Translations under genes and position numbers: made by a program
Shown here: one piece after another, positions 1-7,513 of the stretch
How positions within the stretch are numbered: position 1 is the first letter of the stretch
How the letters are laid out: every line of letters begins with the position of its first letter
From: Bacteroidales bacterium
Lineage (GTDB): Bacteria; Bacteroidota; Bacteroidia; Bacteroidales; UBA932
Length of the DNA stretch: 20,860 nt
NCBI GenBank assembly: GCA_017527625.1
Contig: JAFXPV010000018.1
Location: forward strand, 1 to 20,860
Direction: 5' to 3'
The notes under the pieces: model-generated
The model's input: the letters and a program-made list of their open reading frames with translations, nothing else
The model's database searches: none
What the model was told of the DNA's origin: nothing

Positions 1-1
1 G

Positions 2-154
2 AACCTCTACGAGAAAGTGCAGATCCCCGGATACCAGGAGGCTATCCGCAAGATCAAGAGATATATGGAAGATGAGGAAAACCTGTCCAAGGCGTCCCAG
101 AAGATTGTAAAAAGCCGTCATCAGGCTGAAGAAGAGGAGGAGAACAGGGTATGA
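2..154 (+). CDS. ntpD: V/A-type ATPase subunit D, C-terminal fragment
   Basis: The left edge of the window cuts this gene; 50 codons and the TGA stop remain. Subunit D is the central-stalk (rotor) protein that couples the A3B3 head to the membrane ring. The visible part has the look of its C-terminal helix: it begins NLYEKVQIPGYQEAIRKIKR and continues as a charged helix ending in a Glu-rich tail with several Glu in a row. The stop overlaps the start of the next gene in an ATGA arrangement (151-154), so the two are translationally coupled. Identity rests on this short segment plus the order D-I-K, which is the usual end of ATPase operons in Bacteroidota. The assignment is therefore good but not independent of context. 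Confidence 0.85.
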   Translation, partial: NLYEKVQIPGYQEAIRKIKRYMEDEENLSKASQKIVKSRHQAEEEEENRV

Positions 155-1977
155 TCACACAAATGACTAAGTATTCCATCATCCTTATGAGCGGGGAGAT
201 GGACAGTTTTCTTTCCGACCTTCAGACTCTGGGGCTCGTGGACGTGACCCGCAAGCAGAAACCTTTCGACAAGGAGTCTGGCGACAAGTTCGTACAGATT
301 GAACATTATAACAAACTTTGCAGAACGCTCAAGAACTATGCGGACCCGGATGGAAAAACTCCGGCCGCCGCTTTGGCTTCCGCCGAAGAAGTCCTCTGCT
401 GCTCTGAAGGCAAGATCGAGGAACTCAAGGATCTGGAAGCTTCTCTCAAGAACTGCCAGACGCTCGCCAAGCGCGCCGCGGCGTGGGGAGAGTTCAACAG
501 TTCAGACCTGGTGCGTCTGGACAAGCTGGGACTCATCCCCAGGTTCTATCACATCAAGAGCAAGAAATTCGATGAAAGCCTGCTCGCCGACTTCCCCTGC
601 GAAGTAATTGCAAGGGACGACGATTCAGTATACCTCATCGCCCTTCAGACCAAGGGCGAAGATTTCGACTTTCCCTTCGCCGAGTGCGACTTCCCCGACA
701 AGTCGGCCGGTGAGTACGAAGCCGAAGCCAAAGCTCTCGAACAGAAGATCGAGCAAACGCGTCAGGAGCTCAGCGCTCTGGCTGCCTGCACTCCTATGCT
801 GGAAGCCGAGCAGCAGAAGCTGGCCGGGCAGCTCGACCTCTATTTCGCCTCAACTTCCGCAAAGAAGGAAGCCGAAGAGGTGTTGTCTGTCATCGAGGGC
901 TTCGCTCCCACCGAGGCTGATGACAAAGTCAAGGCTTTCCTCGACGAGGCGCCCGTCGTTTATCTGGCCGGCAAGGCCAAGGTGGAGGACAACCCGCCCA
1001 TCAAGCTCCGCAACAACAAGTTCACGAAGATGTTCGAGGTTCTCACCGGGATGTACGGTATGCCGGACTACAATGAGTTCGACCCCACTCCCATCCTCGG
1101 CCCGTTCTTCCTGCTGTTCTTCGCAATGTGTATGGGCGATGCGGGTTACGGCCTGCTGCTCATCATCATAGGCATCCTGTTGGGCCGCTCGAAGATGAGC
1201 CTGTCGAAGCTGGGACCGCTGGTCACCACTCTTGGTGTCGCCACTCTGGTCGTCGGCTTCTTCCTCGGCACCTTCTTCGGCATCAGCCTCTACGACGCCG
1301 CCTGGTTCCCCGAGCCGCTTAAGAAATTCATATTCCACGGCAAGATAATGGGCTATGACACGCAGATGGTGCTCGCACTGTGCATCGGTGTCTTCCACAT
1401 CATCCTCGCGATGATCATCAAGGGCATAGTCTATACCCAGGCCTACGGCTTCAAACACGCCGTCAGCACCTGGGGATGGGTGCTCCTGATCATCGGAGCC
1501 ATCGTCATCGCCGCCCTGTCATTCCTCAAGGTGATGCCTTCCGAGGTCACCAAGTGGGCCGTGATAGTGGTCGGAGTGATTTCCGCCCTCGGCATATTCG
1601 TGTTCAACACGCCGGGCCGCAACCCTCTCCTCAATGTGGGAGCGGGTCTGTGGGACACTTACAACAAAGTGACCGGAATCCTCGGCGACGTGCTTAGCTA
1701 CATCCGTCTGTATGCCCTCGGCCTTGCCGGCGGTATGCTCGGCGGCGCTTTCAACGACCTCGGTATGATGGCTTTCAACGGTCTGTCATCCGTGCCTGTT
1801 GCCAATTATCTGGCGCTGTTCCTCATCCTGGCCATCGGACACGCTCTGAACCTTGCGATGTCCTGCCTGGGTGCATTCGTCCACCCTCTTCGTCTGACCT
1901 TCGTGGAGTACTTCAAGAACTCAGGCTACGAGGGCAAGGGCAAACTCTACAAACCACTGACTGTAAAAAAACAATAA
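151..1977 (+). CDS. ntpI: V/A-type ATPase subunit I (a-subunit homologue)
   Basis: 608 aa, normal length for bacterial subunit I. It is the membrane stator that provides the ion half-channels next to the rotor ring and ties it to the peripheral stalks. Residues 1 to about 310 are a hydrophilic cytoplasmic arm with helical, charged stretches; membrane segments start near residue 312 (PILGPFFLLFFAMCMGDAGYG) and continue to about 590. The hallmark segment LGDVLSYIRLYALGLAGG is present, with Arg519 as the expected essential arginine facing the ring carboxylate. The ATG at 151 overlaps the subunit D stop; no Shine-Dalgarno sequence is obvious beyond a purine-rich stretch inside subunit D. Subunit K follows after a 27-nt AT-rich gap. 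Family and role are clear from sequence. Confidence 0.97.
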   Translation: MITQMTKYSIILMSGEMDSFLSDLQTLGLVDVTRKQKPFDKESGDKFVQIEHYNKLCRTLKNYADPDGKTPAAALASAEEVLCCSEGKIEELKDLEASLKNCQTLAKRAAAWGEFNSSDLVRLDKLGLIPRFYHIKSKKFDESLLADFPCEVIARDDDSVYLIALQTKGEDFDFPFAECDFPDKSAGEYEAEAKALEQKIEQTRQELSALAACTPMLEAEQQKLAGQLDLYFASTSAKKEAEEVLSVIEGFAPTEADDKVKAFLDEAPVVYLAGKAKVEDNPPIKLRNNKFTKMFEVLTGMYGMPDYNEFDPTPILGPFFLLFFAMCMGDAGYGLLLIIIGILLGRSKMSLSKLGPLVTTLGVATLVVGFFLGTFFGISLYDAAWFPEPLKKFIFHGKIMGYDTQMVLALCIGVFHIILAMIIKGIVYTQAYGFKHAVSTWGWVLLIIGAIVIAALSFLKVMPSEVTKWAVIVVGVISALGIFVFNTPGRNPLLNVGAGLWDTYNKVTGILGDVLSYIRLYALGLAGGMLGGAFNDLGMMAFNGLSSVPVANYLALFLILAIGHALNLAMSCLGAFVHPLRLTFVEYFKNSGYEGKGKLYKPLTVKKQ

Positions 1978-1995
1978 CATATCAAATATTAATAA

Positions 1996-2427
<432 letters not shown>

Positions 2428-2433
2428 GGCTGG

Positions 2434-3024
2434 ATGCCTAAGATATATATCATAGGAGGATGCAACGGGGCAGGCAAGACGACTGCTTCGTACACAATTC
2501 TCCCTGATATGTTCAACTGCCACGATTTTGTCAATTCCGACGAAATCGCTATGAGGCTCTCTCCGGACAACCCGGAGTCTGCCGCCATCAGGGCGAGCAG
2601 GATTATGCTCGAGCGGATGCACGAGCTGATAGAGCAAGGCGCCGACTTCGGAATCGAGACGACGCTGGCCACCAGGACGCTGATCAAAATCATAAAGGAA
2701 GCTCAGATGAGCGGTTATGTTGTGACCCTCATCTTCTTCTGGCTGAATGTTCCTGAGCTTGCCCTGCAAAGGGTCAAACTCAGGGTCGCGTCCGGGGGGC
2801 ACAACGTTCCGGAAAGGACCATCCTGAGAAGGTATCATATGGGAATTACGAATCTCTTCGATATCTACATCCCGGCGGTCGATTACTGGATGATCGTGGA
2901 TAACTCAAATACGCCGAGTGCGATGATCGCAGAAGGCGGTAAAGACGTAAGTACTAAACTTCACAACAAAACCATTTACAATCTGCTTATCAACTATGAG
3001 CGAACAAGAAACGAGACAGCTTAG
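2434..3024 (+). CDS. Zeta-toxin-like P-loop kinase (COG4185-type)
   Basis: 196 aa, a small P-loop NTPase resembling the Zeta toxin / COG4185 'predicted ABC-type ATPase or kinase' group. Walker A is GGCNGAGKTT (residues 8-17). VNSDEIA follows (Asp36, in the position of the catalytic-region acidic residue of Zeta), then GADFGIETTLATRT around residues 69-82, and a conserved C-terminal block with RVASGGHNVPERTILRRY and later VDNS. Zeta toxins phosphorylate UDP-N-acetylglucosamine; whether this branch does is not known to me. The ATG is 6 nt after the ntpK stop, so it is almost certainly co-transcribed with the ATPase. Its last 29 nt overlap a small ORF in another frame. Its product has no signal peptide or membrane segment. 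Function in the cell is unassigned. Confidence 0.85.
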   Translation: MPKIYIIGGCNGAGKTTASYTILPDMFNCHDFVNSDEIAMRLSPDNPESAAIRASRIMLERMHELIEQGADFGIETTLATRTLIKIIKEAQMSGYVVTLIFFWLNVPELALQRVKLRVASGGHNVPERTILRRYHMGITNLFDIYIPAVDYWMIVDNSNTPSAMIAEGGKDVSTKLHNKTIYNLLINYERTRNETA

Positions 3025-3160
3025 GGAGACTCTCCTCAAAGGGCTGGATATCACGTTCGACAAACTGGTCGAGCAGAAAAAGCAGAAAAACGAACCTCTT
3101 GCTTTCTCGAACAAAGGGAACGTGGTACAGGTTGACGCCAGACAGTTAGAAAACAAGTAA
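2996..3160 (+). CDS. Small 54-aa protein overlapping the Zeta-like kinase; possible antitoxin
   Basis: ATG at 2996 lies inside the kinase gene, in a different frame, and the TAA is at 3158-3160, just before the operon terminator. The product begins MSEQETRQLRETLLKGLDIT and ends KGNVVQVDARQLENK: a charged N-terminal helix, a Lys/Gln-rich linker (KKQKN), then a short beta-like segment (LAFSNKGNVVQVDA). The 29-nt overlap suggests translational coupling. Small genes next to COG4185 kinases are often considered antitoxins, and the short 'G-x-V-V-x-V-x-A' end resembles what I remember of such partners, but this is inference. It is too short to assign by motif. Coding is supported by the overlap, the close fit to the terminator and ordinary amino-acid composition. 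Confidence 0.65.
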   Translation: MSEQETRQLRETLLKGLDITFDKLVEQKKQKNEPLAFSNKGNVVQVDARQLENK

Positions 3161-3174
3161 TCTCTGCCAACCGA

Positions 3175-3208
3175 AAAAGGACTGACTGCCAAGGGAGTCG
3201 GTCCTTTT
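3175..3208 (+). terminator. Hairpin terminator of the ATPase/kinase operon
   Basis: Left arm AAAAGGACTGACT (3175-3187) pairs with right arm AGTCGGTCCTTTT (3196-3208) over 13 positions with one T-G wobble; the loop is 8 nt. The right arm ends in a T run, giving an A-tract/T-tract terminator that could work in both directions. It lies 14 nt after the small ORF stop and 10 nt before the tldD start, so it separates the ATPase operon from tldD. No convincing TAnnTTTG box is visible for tldD, which may depend on read-through. Confidence 0.85.
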
Positions 3209-3218
3209 CAGTAATGAT

Positions 3219-4619
3219 ATGATGGAATTCTTCAAAGTAGATATTGATATGCTGCACAGACTCATTGCCATCGCGATGAGCCGCGGCGGCGACTATGCCG
3301 ACCTGTTTTTTGAATACAGCTCTCTGGACGAGATGCAGCTGCGGGACCGCAAGGTGGCTTCCGTGGGGCAGCACATCGACTATGGAGTCGGAATACGCGT
3401 CCTGAAGGGCGAGCAGACCGGCTATGCATACGCCGAAAGCACAGAATGGGACAAGATGGCCAAGGCTGCGGCGACTGCCGCTGCAATAGCTGACGGCACT
3501 GTCCAGGCCCGGGGTCCGGTGGGCGTCACTGAAATCAGGCACGCCGAATACTATCCTTCCGACGACAGCTGGTCGCGCTACGACACTGGCAAGCGCATAG
3601 ACTACCTGCAGCAGATGAACGACCTGATTTACGGGATGGACAGCCGCATCACCAACGTGATGGAGTCCCTGACCAGTTCCTACGAAAGGACGCTGTTCTT
3701 CAATTCCCTCGGCGAGCTTGCTCAGGACTGCGGGCCGATGTCTTCCCTCGCCGTGAGCATCGTAGCCGGCCAGGGAGACCGCCGCGAGACGGCTTCCCTT
3801 TCGCGCAGCTTCCGTCTGGGCAGCGAATTCCTGACGGACAAGCTTATGTCGGAAATGGCGTCGGAGGTGGTCGGCAAGTGCTCGATGCTGTTTACTGCCG
3901 GAACGATAAAGGGCGGTGAGATGCCCGTCGTTATGGGAGCCGGAGGAGCCGGCATCCTGCTCCACGAGGCTATAGGTCACGCCTTCGAGGCTGATTTCAT
4001 ACGCAAGGGAACTTCCATTTTCACCGACAGTCTCGGCAAGAAGATCTGCAACGAGAAGATTTCCGTCGTGGACGACGGCACTATTCCCTTCAACCGCGGC
4101 AGCATCAACATCGATGACGAGGGAGTTCCTTCCCAGAAGACATATATGGTGACCGAGGGTGTGCTGACTTCATTCCTCCACGACCGTGTCAGCGCCCGCC
4201 ACTATGGCGTAGCCCCCACTGGCAACGGGCGCAGGGAATCGTTCCGCTTCAACCCCATCCCGAGGATGCGGGCCACATATATGGAGAACGGCGACGCAAC
4301 CAGGGAGGACATAATTACATCCGTCAGGAACGGCGTGTTCCTGGACACTTTCTCGAACGGCCAGGTCCAGATCGGTGCCGGCGACTTCACGTTTTACGTC
4401 AAGAGCGGCTGGCTGATAGAGAACGGCACTCTGACTCAGCCTCTGAAGGACATCAATGTCATCGGCAACGGGCCGCAGGCCCTGGCGGACATCGTGGCCG
4501 TGGCTTCCGACTGCATCATCGACAACGGCAAGTGGACCTGCGGCAAGGAGCAGTACTGCCCGGTGAGCTGCGGTATGCCCACCGTGCTTGTCAGCAAGCT
4601 CTCTGTCGGAGGCATCTGA
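3219..4619 (+). CDS. tldD: Metalloprotease TldD
   Basis: 466 aa, full length for the TldD/PmbA family. TldD is the catalytic half of the cytoplasmic TldD-TldE heterodimeric zinc protease, which trims unfolded peptides and matures certain modified peptides in Escherichia coli. The zinc motif HEAIGH (HExxxH, His249-Glu250-His254) sits in LLHEAIGHAFEADFI, and the C-terminus has the family ending with a cysteine before GMPTVLVSKLSVGG, the region that completes the site. Two ATGs are adjacent (3219 and 3222); I cannot choose between them. The start is 10 nt past a terminator hairpin. Its partner TldE is encoded about 3 kb away on the opposite strand (8818 down to 7514), rather than directly adjacent. 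Confidence 0.95.
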   Translation: MMEFFKVDIDMLHRLIAIAMSRGGDYADLFFEYSSLDEMQLRDRKVASVGQHIDYGVGIRVLKGEQTGYAYAESTEWDKMAKAAATAAAIADGTVQARGPVGVTEIRHAEYYPSDDSWSRYDTGKRIDYLQQMNDLIYGMDSRITNVMESLTSSYERTLFFNSLGELAQDCGPMSSLAVSIVAGQGDRRETASLSRSFRLGSEFLTDKLMSEMASEVVGKCSMLFTAGTIKGGEMPVVMGAGGAGILLHEAIGHAFEADFIRKGTSIFTDSLGKKICNEKISVVDDGTIPFNRGSINIDDEGVPSQKTYMVTEGVLTSFLHDRVSARHYGVAPTGNGRRESFRFNPIPRMRATYMENGDATREDIITSVRNGVFLDTFSNGQVQIGAGDFTFYVKSGWLIENGTLTQPLKDINVIGNGPQALADIVAVASDCIIDNGKWTCGKEQYCPVSCGMPTVLVSKLSVGGI

Positions 4620-4688
4620 TAATACAAAAGCCCTCTGTTTTTTCCATTCCTCTAGCAACAGCTCCTGAAGCCCCAAGGAGGGCGGTCG

Positions 4689-5702
4689 CTATTTAATACG
4701 TGTAAGGGGGTCGGGATAGAGAAGGTATTTCTTGGCCTTGCGCAGCCAGCGCTGCTCCTGCTGCTTCATCTGCTCCTTAAGGTCTTCCCAGCTGCATTCA
4801 TCATTGAAGTAGGCGCTGATAAGGGGTTCACCCAGTATTTCTTCGGCATTGTCGGCCAGCGCGAACTCTTCGCAGCTGTCCTTCACCAATTTTATGAGAC
4901 GGACGGCGTGAAGCACGCTGTTATATGGCTCCGTGGGGTTGGCCAGCAGCTGGTAGCCGAAGCATTTCTCTCCGCTGTAGAGGCCGTACTTCGGGGTGAA
5001 CGAAGCCTTGCGCATAAACACGCCTTTGTTGTATGCGGCCTCGACAGAGATGCCGCCACGCATATACGGGGCCCCGAAGAATTCGTAGGGCCTTTCGGTG
5101 CCGATGCCGCAGCTGACGTTGGTTGCATTCCAGAGATACTGACCGGCCCTGAAGTATGCGGTGAAATAGCCCGCGAAGTCGTCTGAGGCGGGCACGCTCC
5201 ACGTCAGCAGCTCCCGGCCGGCCATAGTGGCTTCGGCTGATATCACGTGCAGGGGGAATTTGCAGCCCAGGTCGGTGAAGAACATATTGGCCATTTCGGC
5301 CACTGTCAGGCCGTGCTTATGGCAGATGCCGTACTTGTAGCTGCCTTCCACCACCCTGCCGCAGGGATTGGGCCTGTCGAGAATATACACCGGCACGTCG
5401 CTGCCCTGCTCTTTGCATTCCCTGAAGAAATTAATGAGCCTGCCGTAGAAGCTGTCGTAGCAGTCTCCCGTCCCCTGCCTCTCTATTATGAGGGCGTCAA
5501 CTTTCAGGGAAGCCAGAGTGGCTGCGGTGAGCTGGTCTTCGCCCAGCAGCACGACGTCACGCCCCCTTCCGGCGAGTATCTCCCAGAGGTAGCTTTCTAT
5601 CTCGGGATACCACGCCGTAGGGCTCTCCAGCACGGCAAGGCGGCCATTGGCAAGCACTCTGTCCTGCTGTTCGAAGAGAGATGTCGTGCGGAAGGAGAAC
5701 AT
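4689..5702 (-). CDS. Divergent NamZ-like (DUF1343, GH171) protein
   Basis: 337 aa, shorter than usual NamZ proteins (about 400 aa or more) and with no signal peptide. NamZ is an exo-beta-N-acetylmuramidase that removes terminal MurNAc from peptidoglycan fragments. Family marks are present: ILDRPNPCGRVVEG (residues 107-120), HKHGLTVAEMANMFF (129-142), NATNVSCGIGTERPYEFFGAP (from about 192), SFTPKYG, and a C-terminal KYLLY. However, the N-terminal part lacks the Gly-Pro-Glu-His-Gly motif expected before the DRPNP block, has ERQGTGDCY where DIQDVGARxY is usual, and lacks the SPNMPT-like loop. It may be a catalytically altered relative. Its ATG overlaps the glmM stop (TAATG), so it is coupled to an amino-sugar phosphate mutase, fitting a cell-wall sugar role. 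Confidence 0.8.
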   Translation of the reverse strand: MFSFRTTSLFEQQDRVLANGRLAVLESPTAWYPEIESYLWEILAGRGRDVVLLGEDQLTAATLASLKVDALIIERQGTGDCYDSFYGRLINFFRECKEQGSDVPVYILDRPNPCGRVVEGSYKYGICHKHGLTVAEMANMFFTDLGCKFPLHVISAEATMAGRELLTWSVPASDDFAGYFTAYFRAGQYLWNATNVSCGIGTERPYEFFGAPYMRGGISVEAAYNKGVFMRKASFTPKYGLYSGEKCFGYQLLANPTEPYNSVLHAVRLIKLVKDSCEEFALADNAEEILGEPLISAYFNDECSWEDLKEQMKQQEQRWLRKAKKYLLYPDPLTRIK

Positions 5703-7081
5703 TACAGGATCTGTTCTGCCACTGCGATTACTTCGTCCGCAAGGGCGTCAGCCTGCCTGGCTGCAGGGGCTTCGGCGTAGATGCGGATTATCGGCTCGGT
5801 GTTGGACTTGCGCAGGATGACCCACTTGCGCTCGGCTTCGAAGTCGATGCGCACGCCGTCCATTGTGTTGATATTCTCAGACGCATATTTCACTTTGAGT
5901 GCATCGAAGATCTTGTCGGCCTGGGCGGGATCTGCGAGAGATATCTTTTTCTTTGCGATGAAATAGTCGGGATAGGTCTTGCGCAGGTTCGAAGCGCTGA
6001 GGCCGCGACGAGCCATATTGCTCAGGAAGAGGGCCACACCGATGAGGGCGTCGCGGCCGTAGTGGAGCTCGGGGAAGATGACGCCGCCGTTGCCTTCGCC
6101 GCCGATGACAGCTCCCACTTCGCGCATCTTGGTGGTGACGTTCACCTCTCCCACCGCAGCTGCGTAATACTTGCAGCCGTGAGCTTCAGTCACGTCCCTG
6201 AGAGCTCTCGACGATGATATGTTGGAGCAGGTGGGGCCTTGTTTGTGCTGCAGCACATAGTCCGCAACGCTGACGAGGGTGTACTCTTCGCCGAAAGGCT
6301 CTCCGTCTTCGCAGATGAAGGCGAGGCGGTCCACGTCAGGGTCGACCGAGATACCGAGGTTGGCGTGCTCGCAGCAAACGGTCTCGCTGAGGCCTTTGAG
6401 GTTAGCCGGCAGGGGCTCGGGATTATGGGCGAAGCAGCCGTTGGGCTCGCCGTTGATGGTGATGCATTCCACTCCGAGTTTTTGCAGAAGGCGCGGCATT
6501 ACCAGCGCTCCCACCGAGTTGATGGGGTCGAGCACAACTTTGAAGTGAGCGTCGCGTATGGCTTTCAGGTCTACGAGGGGGTTGGCCAGGACCTGGTCGA
6601 TGTGTATTTCTGCGTAATCCTTGTATGACACGTGGCCGAGCTGGCGCACCTGGGCGAAGTCGAAATCTTCCCTGGCTGCAGTCTCGAGCACCTTGGCGCC
6701 GGCTGCTGCTGACAGGAACTCGCCGTCGCTGTTGAGCAGCTTGAGGGCGTTCCACTGCTCAGGGTTGTGGCTCGCGGTGATGATGATGCCGCCGTCGGCT
6801 TTTTCGCCGATGACTGCAAGTTCGGTGGTCGGGGTGGTAGCCATACCGATGTTGATGACGTCGGCTCCGCAGCCTACCAGCGTTCCGCACACGAGGTTCT
6901 CCACCATACCGCCGGAAATCCTGGCGTCACGGCCCACTATCACTCTTGTCCGGTCGCCTTTCCTGGGCAGGCATTTTACGTATGCTGCAGTGAATTTAAC
7001 TATGTCTACAGGGGTCAGGGCGTCTCCGCAGCTGCCTCCGATGGTGCCGCGTATGCCCGAAATTGATTTAATAAGTGTCAT
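5702..7081 (-). CDS. glmM: Phosphoglucosamine mutase (GlmM-type phosphohexomutase)
   Basis: 459 aa. GlmM interconverts glucosamine-6-phosphate and glucosamine-1-phosphate on the way to UDP-GlcNAc for peptidoglycan and lipopolysaccharide. The phosphoserine loop is TASHNP (Ser104), the metal site is DPDVDR (Asp247, Asp249, Asp251), the sugar loop is GGEGNGGVIFPELHYGRDA (from 327), and the phosphate-binding loop is RKSNTEPIIRIYAEAPA near the C-terminus. The sequence is of the archaeal-like GlmM type common in Bacteroidota; a broader phosphomannomutase or phosphoglucomutase specificity cannot be excluded. I chose the ATG at 7081 (MTLIKSISGIRGT), since 29 further in-frame codons upstream would read through the promoter box at 7102-7109. 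It is the first gene of an operon with the NamZ-like gene. Confidence 0.92.
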   Translation of the reverse strand: MTLIKSISGIRGTIGGSCGDALTPVDIVKFTAAYVKCLPRKGDRTRVIVGRDARISGGMVENLVCGTLVGCGADVINIGMATTPTTELAVIGEKADGGIIITASHNPEQWNALKLLNSDGEFLSAAAGAKVLETAAREDFDFAQVRQLGHVSYKDYAEIHIDQVLANPLVDLKAIRDAHFKVVLDPINSVGALVMPRLLQKLGVECITINGEPNGCFAHNPEPLPANLKGLSETVCCEHANLGISVDPDVDRLAFICEDGEPFGEEYTLVSVADYVLQHKQGPTCSNISSSRALRDVTEAHGCKYYAAAVGEVNVTTKMREVGAVIGGEGNGGVIFPELHYGRDALIGVALFLSNMARRGLSASNLRKTYPDYFIAKKKISLADPAQADKIFDALKVKYASENINTMDGVRIDFEAERKWVILRKSNTEPIIRIYAEAPAARQADALADEVIAVAEQIL

Positions 7082-7101
7082 ATCATTCTGTTTTGCCGCC
7101 G

Positions 7102-7109
7102 CAAAGGTA
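7102..7109 (-). promoter_or_regulatory. Promoter -7 box for glmM
   Basis: On the minus strand the sequence reads TACCTTTG, matching the Bacteroidota -7 consensus TAnnTTTG, followed by CGGCGGCAAAA, a context common in this phylum. Twenty bases separate it from the glmM ATG. No TTTG lies at the expected 19-20 nt upstream distance; the closest match is CTTG at 7133-7136, with a long spacer of 23. Confidence 0.7.
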
Positions 7110-7128
7110 CGAAATTGATATAAATAGA

Positions 7129-7159
7129 TTTGCAAGAAACGAGAATGTTTGTATCTTTG
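7129..7159 (+). promoter_or_regulatory. Promoter for rpmE2 (-33 and -7 boxes)
   Basis: TTTG at 7129-7132 and TATCTTTG at 7152-7159 are separated by 19 nt, an excellent match to the Bacteroidota TTTG-N19/20-TAnnTTTG promoter. The predicted leader before the ATG at 7197 is about 30 nt and AT-rich, with no Shine-Dalgarno sequence. Confidence 0.85.
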
Positions 7160-7196
7160 CGTCCCCAAAAGAAATCAAATTATTAACACATAAGTC

Positions 7197-7451
7197 ATGA
7201 AAAAAGGAATTCATCCCGAAAGTTACCGTCTTGTTGCTTTCAAGGACATGTCGAATGATCACGTGTTCCTGACTCGCTCATGCGCCAATACCAAAGAGAC
7301 CATCGAGATCGACGGTGTTGAGTACCCCGTTGTGAAAGTCGAGATCTCCAACACCTCTCACCCGTTCTACACCGGTAAGATGAAACTCGTCGACACAGCC
7401 GGTCGCGTAGATAAATTCTACAACCGCTACGGCAAGAGGAATCAGAAATAA
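7197..7451 (+). CDS. rpmE2: 50S ribosomal protein L31, type B
   Basis: 84 aa, starting [17 protein letters not shown] and ending in a basic tail (NRYGKRNQK). It is a component of the large ribosomal subunit. It is the type B form: longer than the zinc form and without its paired cysteine motif (only one Cys, in RSCANT). Type B is the usual L31 in Bacteroidota, so its presence here does not by itself indicate zinc-starvation control. It is a single-gene unit with a strong promoter upstream and a strong terminator 23 nt after the stop. Confidence 0.97.
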   Translation: MKKGIHPESYRLVAFKDMSNDHVFLTRSCANTKETIEIDGVEYPVVKVEISNTSHPFYTGKMKLVDTAGRVDKFYNRYGKRNQK

Positions 7452-7474
7452 CAAGACTACTCAAACCTATCTAT

Positions 7475-7510
7475 AAAAAGAGGCCGACGATCCGTCGGTC
7501 TCTTTTTTTT
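7475..7510. terminator. Bidirectional terminator between rpmE2 and tldE
   Basis: Left arm AAAAAGAGGCCGACG (7475-7489) and right arm CGTCGGTCTCTTTTT (7493-7507) form a 15-position stem with one wobble and a 3-nt loop. T8 (7503-7510) follows on the plus strand; the A-run at the left end supplies a short T tail on the minus strand. It lies between the convergent ends of rpmE2 (7451) and tldE (7514), and probably serves both. Confidence 0.93.
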
Positions 7511-7513
7511 GTC

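Noticed and set aside
3051..3980. A long minus-strand open frame (309 codons) opposite the small ORF and tldD
   Set aside because: It is antisense to clearly conserved tldD coding sequence, spans a terminator, and its translation has no recognisable domain and a shadow-like His/Arg-rich composition.
4629..4683. Possible terminator between the convergent tldD and namZ-like genes (GCCCTC / GAGGGC)
   Set aside because: The stem is only 6-7 bp with a loop above 40 nt, and internal pairing is weak; I see no convincing terminator in this 69-nt gap.
4689..5702. NamZ-like gene as a frameshifted or truncated pseudogene
   Set aside because: The frame is intact from an ATG overlapping the glmM stop to the C-terminal KYLLY motif; differences are spread along the protein rather than due to one break.
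7082..7168. N-terminal extension of glmM upstream of 7081
   Set aside because: The extension has no homology to the family start, and it would read through the promoter box for glmM itself.
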